From contig NZ_FNHV01000004.1 of assembly GCF_900103585.1 (NCBI RefSeq), forward strand, positions 186,001 to 250,000: a stretch of DNA of 64,000 nt. Reading direction: 5' to 3'. Shown here in pieces: positions 1 to 9,763 of the stretch. The DNA is from Streptomyces sp. cf386. Its GTDB lineage: Bacteria > Actinomycetota > Actinomycetes > Streptomycetales > Streptomycetaceae. How positions within the stretch are numbered: the first letter of the stretch is position 1; each line of letters opens with the position of its first letter. A program made the position numbers and the translations under genes. The notes under the pieces are model-generated. The model saw only the letters and a program-made list of their open reading frames with translations. It did not search any database and was not told the origin of the DNA.

Positions 1-299
1 AGGCCGGCGGCAAGGGATTCCGGACCGCCGACGACGACCAGGGACAGGTCGAGCACGGGCCCCTCGGCGTCCAGTTGGCCGATGAGCTCGTCCCAGCGTC
101 GATCGGGGCAGACGAAGGTCCCCACCGCCGGCCCGTACCACGCGTCGCGATGCTCCCAGTGACGGGCCACCGCCGTGACCATGGGGGCATTGCCTGGGGG
201 GAACAGCGCGGCGTCGTCGAAGAATCCGCCGAACTCCTCCACCCACGGCATGCTCAGCCCGCCGGCGGCGGCGCCTGTGCCTGACGGCAGCACGGTCAC
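1..299 (-). CDS. Hypothetical protein, partial (third gene of the homogentisate operon)
   Basis: Only the first ~99 residues lie in the window; the gene runs off the left edge. The GTG start at 299 overlaps the TGA stop of the homogentisate dioxygenase gene (GTGA), so the two are probably translationally coupled. The visible protein begins MTVLPSGTG and contains a striking FFDDAALFPPGNAPM stretch. I do not recognise a named family; the motif resembles uncharacterised actinobacterial proteins. No signal peptide or membrane segment is visible. The position suggests a role linked to tyrosine/homogentisate breakdown, which is inference from context only. Confidence 0.7.
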   Translation of the reverse strand, partial: MTVLPSGTGAAAGGLSMPWVEEFGGFFDDAALFPPGNAPMVTAVARHWEHRDAWYGPAVGTFVCPDRRWDELIGQLDAEGPVLDLSLVVVGGPESLAAG

Positions 300-1501
300 G
301 ACGCGGCCCCCCGTCCGGCCCACGACCAGGCATACGTCCCGTCGTCGACCGCCCGTCCGCCTTCACCGAGTTCCAGCGGCCGGAAGGTGTCGACCATCAC
401 CGCCAGCTCATCGAAGAACTCCACCCCCAGACTGCGCTCGACAGCACCCGGCTGCGGCCCGTGCGCATGACCGCCGGGGTGAAGTGAGACCGAGCCCTGA
501 GCGATACCGGAGCCCTTGCGTGCCTCGTAGTCACCGCCGACGTAGAACATGACCTCGTCGGAGTCCACATTGGCGTGGTAGTAGGGGACCGGTACGGCCA
601 GGGGGTGGTAATCCACCTTGCGGGGAACGAAGTTGCAGATCACGAAGTTGTTGCCCTCGAACACCTGGTGTGCCGGCGGCGGTTGGTGGATACGCCCGGT
701 GATCGGCTCGTAGTCGGAGATGTTGAAGACGTACGGGTACAGGCACCCGTCCCAACCCACCACGTCGAAGGGGTGCCGCGGCAGGACATGGACCGTACCC
801 GCGAGCCCACCGGCACCATGGCCGCGGTGCTTGATGTAGACCTCGACGTCCTGCTCGTCGACCACCCGCGGTGCCGTCGGCACGCGCAGGTCACGCTCAC
901 AGTAGGGGGAGTGTTCCAGGAACTGCCCGTAGCGGGAGAGGAAGCGCCGGGGCGGGGTGATGTGGCTGTTCGCCTCGATGAAGTACAGCCGCAGCGGTAC
1001 GTCGCCGCCCGGCACCCATCGGTGGGTGGTGGCCCGGGGCAGGACGACGTAGTCGCCCTGCCCCACCGTCAGATCACCGAAAACCGTCTCGACGACCCCT
1101 GAGCCGGATTCCACGTAGACGCACTCGTCGCCGGTGGCGTTCCGGTACAGCGGTGAGGGCCGGCCGACCGCGGCGTAGCCGAGCCGCACATCGGCGTTGC
1201 CCAGCACCAGACGCCGCCCGGTCACCGCATCGGTGGTCGTCCAGCTCTGGTCCGGGAACAGGTCGTGGAGCCTGAGGTGACGGGGCTTCAGGGGGTGGTT
1301 CGCCACGGTGCTCTGGTCCGGAAGCTCCCAGTGCCGCGCGCCCAGAATGGCCGACGGTATATGGGCGTGGTACAGCAGGGAGGAGTCCGAGGAGAACCCC
1401 TCCTCGCCCATCAACTCCTCGTAGTACAGCCCGCCCGTGGGAGTGCGGTGCTGGGTGTGACGCTTGGGTGGGACAGACCCGACGCTGAGGTAGTGAGCCA
1501 T
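296..1501 (-). CDS. hmgA: Homogentisate 1,2-dioxygenase
   Basis: This cytosolic non-heme iron enzyme opens the ring of homogentisate to maleylacetoacetate in tyrosine/phenylalanine catabolism. The 401-residue protein opens with the family-typical N terminus (YLSVGSVPPKRHTQHR). The C-terminal cupin half carries the presumed iron ligands: His309 and Glu316 in YYHANVDSDEVMF, and His347 in HAHGPQPG. It is shorter than the ~440-residue mammalian enzyme, as is usual for the bacterial short form. A GGAG ribosome site lies 6 nt before ATG 1501. The gene follows hppD by 42 bp and overlaps the next gene, so it is the middle gene of a leftward operon. Confidence 0.95.
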   Translation of the reverse strand: MAHYLSVGSVPPKRHTQHRTPTGGLYYEELMGEEGFSSDSSLLYHAHIPSAILGARHWELPDQSTVANHPLKPRHLRLHDLFPDQSWTTTDAVTGRRLVLGNADVRLGYAAVGRPSPLYRNATGDECVYVESGSGVVETVFGDLTVGQGDYVVLPRATTHRWVPGGDVPLRLYFIEANSHITPPRRFLSRYGQFLEHSPYCERDLRVPTAPRVVDEQDVEVYIKHRGHGAGGLAGTVHVLPRHPFDVVGWDGCLYPYVFNISDYEPITGRIHQPPPAHQVFEGNNFVICNFVPRKVDYHPLAVPVPYYHANVDSDEVMFYVGGDYEARKGSGIAQGSVSLHPGGHAHGPQPGAVERSLGVEFFDELAVMVDTFRPLELGEGGRAVDDGTYAWSWAGRGAAS

Positions 1502-1543
1502 CTGTCGCTCCTTCGATGATGGTGGCCCGGGCGCAGGCGGCGG

Positions 1544-2944
<1,401 letters not shown>

Positions 2945-3466
2945 ATGAGTGGCCTCGACGAACTGGACGTCGCCCTGCTGAACGCCCTCCAGGGCCACCC
3001 CCGCGCGGGGCACCTGGAGCTGTCCCGACTGACCGGCGTAGCGCGAGCGACGGTCCAGTCCCGGATCGAGAAGATGGAATCCGCCGGCGTGATCACCGGA
3101 TACGGGCCCGACATCGATCTGCATGCCGCGGGCTACACCGTCCAAGCCTTCGTGACGCTTGAGATCGCACAGGGCGCGCTGCACGAGGTCCGCGACGTAC
3201 TCGAGCTCCATCCAGCCGTACTGGACGCCTTCGCGACCACCGGAACCGGCGATGTGCTCTGTCGCATGGCCGCCCGGAACCAGGAGGAACTGCAGGAGGC
3301 TCTCCTGGAAGTCACTCGCTCCCCGCACATCGCACGCTCGACCAGCGTCGTGGTCCTTTCCACGGTGGTGGAGCCCCGTACGCTGCCGCTGTTGGCGACG
3401 CACGCGCGCGGCGGCGGCAGGGCCCCGGCGTACCGCGACAGGAAGAGCAGCCGGCGGCAAAGCTGA
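2945..3466 (+). CDS. Lrp/AsnC-family transcriptional regulator
   Basis: The 173-residue DNA-binding regulator has an N-terminal winged HTH (about residues 3-60: LDELDVALLNALQ, LSRLTGVARATVQSRI) followed by an AsnC/RAM effector domain (about residues 62-145). The start at ATG 2945 follows a purine-rich stretch. It is transcribed away from hppD-hmgA, the classic layout for a local regulator responding to an amino acid or aromatic intermediate, so tyrosine, phenylalanine or a keto-acid is the likely ligand (inference). The C-terminal ~25 residues are basic and probably disordered. Confidence 0.9.
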   Translation: MSGLDELDVALLNALQGHPRAGHLELSRLTGVARATVQSRIEKMESAGVITGYGPDIDLHAAGYTVQAFVTLEIAQGALHEVRDVLELHPAVLDAFATTGTGDVLCRMAARNQEELQEALLEVTRSPHIARSTSVVVLSTVVEPRTLPLLATHARGGGRAPAYRDRKSSRRQS

Positions 3467-3544
3467 CAGCCCGCCTCTACTCGGTACAGGCCGCAGCGAC
3501 GAGCCAGAGGGCTGGGCCGATGTGCAGACAGGCTGGCCCCCGTA

Positions 3545-4150
3545 GAGCGGCTCTGCAGCGAGAACCTCCTTTTCCGGACTAAGAAATGATCTCGCGTCGA
3601 GCCGCTCGACGAAGACGGCGACGTCGTCGGCGGCGGCGTCCACGATCGACAGTCCGCTCGGATCGAGATCACCGACACTCAAAACGGTGATGGGCACCTG
3701 GCGACGGGCGATGCGCTGCGCCGCGTCGTGCTTGGCCGCCACCGACTCGAACCCGCCGGAGCCGTAGACGGGCACGCCGTACTCCCTGGTGACGGCGGCG
3801 ACCATCGGCATCATGCCCGTGGCCTCGATCCATACCTCGGCGACGCGGGGCTGCCCCTCGTCCAGCGGCCGGTGGTAGGTGCCGGCGCCCGCCTTCACCT
3901 CCGCCCAGAACGCGGCCGGGCCGGCGTAGCCCCCGACGTCGCCCATCGTCAGGGCGCGGTCATCGCGGATGGCTTCCATGGGGATCATCCCGGTCCTGCG
4001 GGCGCGGTTGAGGTACTCCTGCAGCCGGTCGTAGGCCTGTTCGTCCTTCGGGAAGCCGTAGCGGCCCACCAGCCGGTAGAACACCTGCCTGGCGGTCATC
4101 GGGAGGTGTTCGCGGTACTCGGCGAGCACGACCTGGACCTGCTCGATCAC
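3545..4150 (-). pseudogene. Truncated Toprim-like / mobile-element-associated protein
   Basis: Reading leftward from GTG 4150 gives a well-formed N-terminal ~200 residues: MIEQVQVVLAEYREHLPMTARQ, FYRLVGRYGF, EYLNRARRTGMIPMEAIRDD, then VGDLDPSGLSIVD, an acidic Toprim-like segment. Around 3550-3590 sense is lost, and the open frame continues as junk antisense to the Lrp-type gene. Such proteins are common in actinobacterial prophages and integrative elements. The 5' edge is also doubtful, because in-frame plausible residues (VRALVAEAEDAPV) precede the GTG without another start. I read it as a decayed gene fragment. Confidence 0.6.
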
Positions 4151-4572
4151 CCGGAGCGTCTTCGGCCTCGGCGACCAGGGCGCGAACCCCCGTACTCGGG
4201 TTCGGCGATAGGTGCGCCCGGAAACGGTGTCACGGCCTTGACCTCCTCGATCCCCGGCGCCTCTGCGGCCCCCGAGCCCCGCCGTACCGTGACCGCCGCC
4301 GTCGTCCAGGCAGCCGCCCCGCTGTTCGACACGCAGGCCGCGCCGTTCCGCGCCGGATGGCCGAGGAACCGAACCTTCCCCTCACGGACGTCCCATTCGT
4401 CCGGGGGCATGCGCAGCGGTCGGCTGTCTCCCGGAGAGCCTGGAGGTGCTGTTCGGGACTGGTGCCCGATGACCACCACGGTCGAGAACCACCCGCTCGC
4501 GGCATCGACACCAGCCACACCCGTCCGGCGTGCTACAGCGGCGTCGGCTTCACCCGGCCCTCCGGGCCGCAA
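4147..4572 (-). CDS. Uncertain small hypothetical / degenerate coding remnant
   Basis: This 141-codon frame stops at TGA 4147-4149, overlapping the GTG of the Toprim-like remnant (GTGA). A central part (PPDEWDVREGKVRFLGHPARN) looks protein-like, but the ends are arginine/glycine-rich, as expected for random high-GC DNA. No family is recognised. The whole 4151-4674 interval may be degenerate DNA between the remnant and the membrane-protein gene; nothing else convincing was seen there on either strand. Confidence 0.25.
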   Translation of the reverse strand: MRPGGPGEADAAVARRTGVAGVDAASGWFSTVVVIGHQSRTAPPGSPGDSRPLRMPPDEWDVREGKVRFLGHPARNGAACVSNSGAAAWTTAAVTVRRGSGAAEAPGIEEVKAVTPFPGAPIAEPEYGGSRPGRRGRRRSG

Positions 4573-4674
4573 TCGCCCACGACGAGGTGATCCTCGTCGA
4601 CCTGCAGCGGTTGTACGGCGGAGCGTGACGTCCTCGGACAGCGCTGCGGCATCACAGCGGCGAGGGACTGATCC

Positions 4675-5904
4675 TCACCGACCGCCGCCTGCCTTCTTGA
4701 GAACGGCCGCCAGCCGGATGTCGAGGAGCCCGCACACCGCAACGCCCGTCACCAGGAATCCGGCGAGGGCGGACAGCAGGGCCACCTCGTCGTACGACCT
4801 GGGGGTCAGTCGGACGGCCACGGCCGCGCCACCGGCTCCCGCCAGGATCGCGCATCCGATCCCGCCGGTCAGCAGCAGGGCAGACATCGGTCGCGCGGCT
4901 CCGCCTGGCGAGTCCCGCGTCTCGGTCAGCGTGTCGCGGCCGGCCTGCACGCACGCGACCGTGGCCGTCAGCCCGCCCGTCGCCAGAGCCAGTGACGGCG
5001 TCCCGAACAGCAGCCCGTAGCGCACCGCCAGGGCTGGCACGAAGAACAGGACCAACCAGCGCCGCAGGGCGTGGACCACGAACGACAGCGTCGGCGTGGA
5101 CGTGGACCGGGCCCTCAGGCGGGACGCGGCCACGCGCAGACAGAGCAGGAGGCCCGCGGCCGCCAGGGCGAGCGGCAGACGGTCATCGAGCCGGCCCAAG
5201 TTGTACAGCAGCGCGGTGTCGTACACGACCAGGACCAGGCCGCCCAGCGCCCCCAGCGAGCCGATGAACACCAGCAGTCCCGCGACGGAGGCCGTCACCC
5301 GGGTCGTCCCCGTGTCACGCGCTGCCGCCCCAGCGATCAGCAGCGGGGTGATCACGGCCGAGAGGGCGCGGATCACCAGGTCGTCGGAGGTGTACGGATT
5401 GCGCAGGTCCCACTCGACCAGACAGAACACGGCCGTGTACGACATGGAGGCCAGGGGCAGCAGGACGGAGCGCGCGATCCGGCGGTACAGATCAGCGTCC
5501 AGCCAGCGCACCACCGTCGCGAACGCCAGCAGCACGAAGGGGAGTTCCAGGAAGGCCTGGATCCGCAGCACGCTCGGCGCAAGAAGCCCCGGCGCCGGGA
5601 AGTGCTCCGCCAGGCCGCGCAGGACGGGATGCGCCGACGCCATGTCGAACCACCCGGCGGGCAGATACCGCGCGATGAACGACGGGTCCCCGCCGCGCAC
5701 GCGGAGCACATAGGCGGTGAACAGCACCTGGTTGACGTAGATCAGGCAGGTCACCAGCGCCAGCCAGACGGCCGGCGAGAAGACGCGGCGGTCCGCCGCC
5801 GCGACCGGGTCGGGGCGGCGGACGAGGACACGCGAGGCGATCGCGAGGTCCGGAACGACCGACGCGACCACCACGACATCCACAAGTACCCGCGTGTTCA
5901 CCAC
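4675..5904 (-). CDS. Multi-pass integral membrane protein of unknown function
   Basis: The ~409-residue protein has roughly ten hydrophobic helices (e.g. LVDVVVVASVV, VWLALVTCLIYVNQ, LPFVLLAFATVV, VAGLLVFIGSLGALGGLVLVV, LFFVPALAVRYGLLF) separated by short basic loops. I do not recognise a family. The start is uncertain: GTG at 5904 or 5901 follows a GGGGGG stretch, and a TTG at 5925 is also possible. It stands alone between decayed DNA and the integrase element. No partner gene is obvious. Confidence 0.65.
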   Translation of the reverse strand: MVNTRVLVDVVVVASVVPDLAIASRVLVRRPDPVAAADRRVFSPAVWLALVTCLIYVNQVLFTAYVLRVRGGDPSFIARYLPAGWFDMASAHPVLRGLAEHFPAPGLLAPSVLRIQAFLELPFVLLAFATVVRWLDADLYRRIARSVLLPLASMSYTAVFCLVEWDLRNPYTSDDLVIRALSAVITPLLIAGAAARDTGTTRVTASVAGLLVFIGSLGALGGLVLVVYDTALLYNLGRLDDRLPLALAAAGLLLCLRVAASRLRARSTSTPTLSFVVHALRRWLVLFFVPALAVRYGLLFGTPSLALATGGLTATVACVQAGRDTLTETRDSPGGAARPMSALLLTGGIGCAILAGAGGAAVAVRLTPRSYDEVALLSALAGFLVTGVAVCGLLDIRLAAVLKKAGGGR

Positions 5905-6067
5905 GTGACTGGTACACCCCCCCAACTGGTACGCATGGGTCTGGTCCCCGACGAGCGCGCTCTGGTGCGCCGCAGACGCCGGGTGATCGCAGTGGAAGGC
6001 AAGTGCCTACGCGGCGCCAGGCGCCCACATTCGATGAAGGCATGACGTGGCCGCTCGCTCGCTGAGT

Positions 6068-6259
6068 TCACTTGGGTATGGCGTCGGGGAAGGATCTGTC
6101 GCCGAAGAGGACTCGGCTTGCCGCGGCCCGGCCGAACGGTGTGCGTAGCAGAGTGAATCCCGCTGCTGTGGTAGGCGTCCGTACCTGGGCCAATAGCCGG
6201 CGCAGCGTGAGTCGTCCGCGGAAGTGGGGGCGGAGTGCGGCTCCGTCGTAGTTGGTCAT
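6068..6259 (-). CDS. Small hypothetical protein (63 aa)
   Basis: ATG 6259 is preceded by GGAGAA with 9-nt spacing. The product is a 63-residue basic peptide beginning MTNYDGAALRPHFRGR and ending FGDRSFPDAIPK. It has no signal peptide, no membrane helix and no Cys/Thr-rich core. The decent ribosome site is the main support; no relative is recognised. It lies just left of the integrase element and could be a cargo peptide or a gene fragment. Confidence 0.4.
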   Translation of the reverse strand: MTNYDGAALRPHFRGRLTLRRLLAQVRTPTTAAGFTLLRTPFGRAAASRVLFGDRSFPDAIPK

Positions 6260-6322
6260 CGTGTTCGGTTCTCCGGTGCGCAGCGCATCCCCCACGAGAA
6301 GCCCGTCGGCGCAGCAGGCCAC

Positions 6323-6677
6323 CGACGGGTATGGGGCCTGCGCGCCTTTCCACCGGGCCGTGGCCTGTTCGCTTTCGGTTCACCAAACACGTGGATCAAC
6401 CGCACCCAATCAAACTACAGGGCGTACCGGTTGGCGTGGTGACTTGCAGTTTGGGACAGGACCCCTGGCGGAGCCCGAGCGCAACCTAGACCACGATCGC
6501 CGGTTAGCCAAACCGGCGATCGTGGCGACCATTGAGGGCGTCCGCACTCGGCTGTGCTTGGCGGTGGAGTCGTAGCGGACACAGCAGTAGGGCGGTAACA
6601 CTGCGGCGTATTTGTCGAAACGGTTCTGCATCTCTGTGAATTTGACGTTCTCACGTCCTGAAGGAGAGTGAGTATTC
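6323..6677. other. Non-coding interval upstream of the integrase
   Basis: About 350 bp with lower GC than the surroundings. It contains the strong inverted repeat at 6491-6525 (listed separately) and an AT-richer stretch (6385-6445) that may hold a promoter. No convincing gene was found on either strand. It probably carries the regulatory end, and perhaps an att arm, of the integrated element. Confidence 0.4.
6491..6525. terminator. Perfect 15-bp inverted repeat with 5-nt loop
   Basis: CCACGATCGCCGGTT is followed by the loop AGCCA and the exact reverse complement AACCGGCGATCGTGG. It could act as a bidirectional hairpin terminator at the element edge; there is no U tract, which is normal in high-GC actinobacteria. 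It could also be a recombinase or regulator site. The symmetry is certain, the role is inferred. Confidence 0.5.
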
Positions 6678-6698
6678 CTGCCCGACCCGATCAAGAAG

Positions 6699-7883
6699 TT
6701 GCCACCGAACACAAAGGGGCAAGTCCGGTACCGGTTCGTGGTCGATGTGGGCATTGACCCCACCACCGGGAAGCGAAAGCAGCTAACCCGTACCTTCGGC
6801 ACGCTGAAGGAAGCGAAGGCCGAATACGCGCGCATCACCAACCGTCGCCAGGAAGGGACGTTGGTACCGCCGAATAAGGTCACAGTGAATGAGTGGCTCG
6901 ATCAGTGGCTGGCCATGGAGGCGGAGGACCTAGAAGAAACCACCATCTACAACTACCAGATCACCCTGGACCGGGTACGGGGGAGCCTGGGCCATATCCG
7001 TCTTCAGGAACTCACTGAAGAGGACGTAGAAGGGTGGATGCACTGGGCTCTGAAGCACGGGCGCGTACGAGGTGGTAAGGCCGGCACTCCGCTCGGAGTG
7101 ACCAGCGTGGACATGAGTCTGGCTCGGCTGAAGGACGCTCTGAACCGAGCCGTGACGCGTCGGTTGGTGCCCATGAATGTGGCCCAGCACGTGACCATTC
7201 CGCGTAGGGCACGCAAGGCAGAGCGGAAGAACAAGCAGGAGGTGAAGCCCTGGAACGTCCTGGAGGTTCAGACGTTCGTCCGTGGCGTCAGCGACGAGCG
7301 GCTCTACGCTCCGCTTCTGCTGTCCCTCATGGGTCTGCGTCCGGCTGAAGTCTGCGGACTCCGGTGGGAAGACGTCGACCTGGACAACGCCACGATCACC
7401 ATTGCCAACACGCGCACCATGATGGGCAACCGGTACGTGGTGGAGAAGGACACCAAGTCGCTGGCCGGTGAACGGGCACTCCCGTTGCCGGCTCCGGTGC
7501 TGGCTGCTCTCAAGTCGTTCAAGGCTCTTCAGGCCAAGGAGAAGCTGGCTCTGGGTGAGGCTTACGCGGATTCCGGCTACGTCCTGGTGCACGAGACCGG
7601 AGAAGCCTTCACGATCAAGCAGCTTCGGCGACGGGCGTACCGGCTCATGGAAATCCTCGGTCTTCGCCGCGTTCGTCTCTACGACGCTCGTTCGTCGTGC
7701 CTCACGTACCTGGCAAACAACGGTGTGCCAGATCACATCCTTGCGCGGTGGGCCGGACACACGAACGTGAAGACCACGAAGAAGTGGTATGTGAAGCCGG
7801 ATGTCGAGGATCTTCGCGAAGTCGCCACAATGTGGGATGGATTGCATGGATCTTCGATAGATGCGATAGAGGGGCAAGCGTGA
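6699..7883 (+). CDS. Tyrosine-recombinase integrase
   Basis: The ~394-residue site-specific recombinase of phage/integrative-element type has an N-terminal AP2-like arm-binding domain (RYRFVVDVGIDPTTGKRKQL), a SAM-like core-binding domain (about residues 60-160), and a catalytic domain. The first catalytic Arg lies in LMGLRPAEVCGLRW, the second in YDARSSCLTYL (His of HxxR replaced by Tyr), the His in WAGHTNVKTT, and the nucleophile Tyr in KKWYVKP. The start is unclear: TTG 6699 has no ribosome site, whereas CTG 6678 lies 11 nt after AAGGAG. The stop overlaps the HNH gene start (GTGA). No excisionase is seen, so this looks like a reduced element. Confidence 0.9.
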   Translation: MPPNTKGQVRYRFVVDVGIDPTTGKRKQLTRTFGTLKEAKAEYARITNRRQEGTLVPPNKVTVNEWLDQWLAMEAEDLEETTIYNYQITLDRVRGSLGHIRLQELTEEDVEGWMHWALKHGRVRGGKAGTPLGVTSVDMSLARLKDALNRAVTRRLVPMNVAQHVTIPRRARKAERKNKQEVKPWNVLEVQTFVRGVSDERLYAPLLLSLMGLRPAEVCGLRWEDVDLDNATITIANTRTMMGNRYVVEKDTKSLAGERALPLPAPVLAALKSFKALQAKEKLALGEAYADSGYVLVHETGEAFTIKQLRRRAYRLMEILGLRRVRLYDARSSCLTYLANNGVPDHILARWAGHTNVKTTKKWYVKPDVEDLREVATMWDGLHGSSIDAIEGQA

Positions 7884-8323
7884 GCGCGGCGGCCTATCAG
7901 CCGAGCGATTTGCCCAGCCGTATGGCCAGCAAGATCGAGGTGGACCCGGAATCGGGCTGCTGGCTGTGGACCGGTAGCCGTAACAGACAGGGCCTGTCGG
8001 GCTACGGCACGGTCTCTTACGAGGGGAAGACCGACCTGGTGCATCGTGTGGTGTTCAGGCTCCTGGTGGGCGAGATTCCGGAAGGTTTCCAGGTGAGCCA
8101 TGCCGAGCCTCGCTGGCCTCACCACACGCGATGCTGCAACCCGGACCACTTGGAAGCGGTGACGAGGGAGGAAGCTCTTGGGCACAGGGACTGGAAGCGG
8201 GCGCGCGCCCGGAGGACACACTGTCGGCACGGCCACGCGTACACGCCGGAGAACACATATTTGGACCCTCGAGGATTCCGGCAATGCCGGGCCTGTCGCA
8301 GCGGCAGGGACAAGAGCCGTTAG
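7880..8323 (+). CDS. HNH-type endonuclease-like protein
   Basis: The 147-residue protein starts at GTG 7880, overlapping the integrase stop. It has the phage HNH layout: CWLWTGSRN...GYGTVSYEGK, HRVVFRLLVGEIPEG, a core ending RCCNPDHLEAVT, and a C-terminal zinc-finger-like CRHGHAYTPENTY...CRAC. The usual first catalytic His region (LDHLC) reads VSHAEPRWPHH, so the active site is somewhat divergent. Translational coupling to the integrase suggests cargo of the same element, possibly a homing or packaging-type nuclease. Confidence 0.75.
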   Translation: MSAAAYQPSDLPSRMASKIEVDPESGCWLWTGSRNRQGLSGYGTVSYEGKTDLVHRVVFRLLVGEIPEGFQVSHAEPRWPHHTRCCNPDHLEAVTREEALGHRDWKRARARRTHCRHGHAYTPENTYLDPRGFRQCRACRSGRDKSR

Positions 8324-8372
8324 GTTAGGACCGGCCATGTGAGATCCCGTGAGAGATGAGAGGGTCTGACGG

Positions 8373-9671
8373 GTGAGTGAGAAGCCCCCGAACACCTTGC
8401 AATACCGCTTTGACGGGCCAGAAGAGGCTCCCGTCCTGATCCTGGGACCCTCCCTGGGTACCACATGGCACATGTGGGACCGGCAGGTCCCGGAGCTGGC
8501 CCAGCAGTGGCGCATCTTCCGGTTCGACCTGCCGGGACACGGCGGTGCGCCCGCGTACCCGGCGGGCTCGGTCGGCGATCTCGCCGAGCGGCTGCTCGCC
8601 ACCCTCGACGGCCTCGGCGTGCAGCGCTTCGGCTACGCGGGCTGTGCGCTCGGCGGTGCTCTCGGCATCGAACTCGCCCTGCGTCACCCGGAGCGCCTCG
8701 CCTCGCTCGCCCTGATCGCCGCCTCGCCCCGCTTCGGCACGGCCGACGAGTTCCGGCAGCGGGGGGTGATCGTGCGCACGAACGGCCTCGACCCCATCGC
8801 CCGCACCTCGCCGGACCGCTGGTTCACGTCCGGCTTCGCCGCCGCCCAGCCGGCGATCACCGAGTGGGCGGTGCAGATGGTGCGCACCACCGACCCCGGC
8901 TGCTACATCGCCGCCTGCGAGGCGCTCGCCTCCTTCGACGTACGGTCACAACTCGGCGGCGTCACCGTGCCCACCCTCGTGCTCGTCGGCTCGGACGACC
9001 AGGTCACCGGTCCGGCCGAGGCCCGCACCCTGGTCGCCGGGATACCGGACGCCCGCCTCGCCGTCGTTCCCGGCGCCTCCCACCTCGTCCCCGTCGAACA
9101 GCCCGCCGCCGTCACCGACCTGCTGGTGCGGCACTTCTCCACCGCCTGGCAGCCCGCCTACGACTCCTCCACCGGCCAGATCGCCATCCCGGCCGCCCCG
9201 GTCAAGCCGGTCCTGGCCGCCGCGCCCCCGCAGCCCGCGCCCGTCGCCGAGATCGCCCCGGCCGTCGTACTGCCCCAGTCGGCGGGCCGGCCGGACCCGT
9301 ACGACGCGGGGATCAAGGTCCGTCGCGAGGTGCTCGGCGACGCGCACGTGGACCGGGCGCTCGCGCAGGCGGACGAGTTCTCTGGGGACTTCCAGGAGTT
9401 CATCACCCGGTACGCGTGGGGCGAGATCTGGGACAGACCCGGCCTCGACCGGCGCTCCCGCAGCTGTGTCACCCTCACCGCCCTGGTCGCCGGCGGCCAC
9501 CTGGACGAACTCGCCTTCCACATCCGTGCCGCCCTGCGCAACGGCCTCACTCCGGGCGAGATCAAGGAAGTGCTGCTCCAGGCGGCGGTCTACTGCGGCG
9601 TACCGGCGGCGAACAGCGCCTTCAAGGTGGCGCAGCAGGTCATAAGGGAGGAGACGACTCCCACGGAGTGA
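8373..9671 (+). CDS. pcaL: Fused 3-oxoadipate enol-lactonase / 4-carboxymuconolactone decarboxylase
   Basis: The bifunctional PcaD-PcaC fusion catalyses two successive steps of the protocatechuate branch of the beta-ketoadipate pathway. Residues 1-~260 are an alpha/beta-hydrolase (GPSLGTTWHMW, nucleophile region GCALGGALG, DLPGHGG). An Ala/Pro-rich linker (about 270-310) follows, then a carboxymuconolactone decarboxylase domain (about 315-432: DEFSGDFQEFITRYAWG, RSRSCVTLTAL). The GTG start follows the HNH gene by 49 bp. The usual pca partners (pcaHGB) are absent upstream, where an integrase element sits, and the first ~35 codons use more A/T-ending codons than the rest. Confidence 0.93.
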   Translation: MSEKPPNTLQYRFDGPEEAPVLILGPSLGTTWHMWDRQVPELAQQWRIFRFDLPGHGGAPAYPAGSVGDLAERLLATLDGLGVQRFGYAGCALGGALGIELALRHPERLASLALIAASPRFGTADEFRQRGVIVRTNGLDPIARTSPDRWFTSGFAAAQPAITEWAVQMVRTTDPGCYIAACEALASFDVRSQLGGVTVPTLVLVGSDDQVTGPAEARTLVAGIPDARLAVVPGASHLVPVEQPAAVTDLLVRHFSTAWQPAYDSSTGQIAIPAAPVKPVLAAAPPQPAPVAEIAPAVVLPQSAGRPDPYDAGIKVRREVLGDAHVDRALAQADEFSGDFQEFITRYAWGEIWDRPGLDRRSRSCVTLTALVAGGHLDELAFHIRAALRNGLTPGEIKEVLLQAAVYCGVPAANSAFKVAQQVIREETTPTE

Positions 9672-9763
9672 TCGTCGGGGCGGTACGGAGTGATCGTCAG
9701 GCAGGTGTCGACGGCACCACGCTGAGCCGCCCGCCGGCCCGTCCGCGGAGGCAGGATGGTGCC

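Noticed and set aside
8353..8363. GAGATGAGAGG near pcaL matching the left att-like core at 38079-38089
   Set aside because: An 11-bp purine-rich match is weak in GC-rich DNA and resembles ribosome-site sequence; not enough to link the two integration sites.
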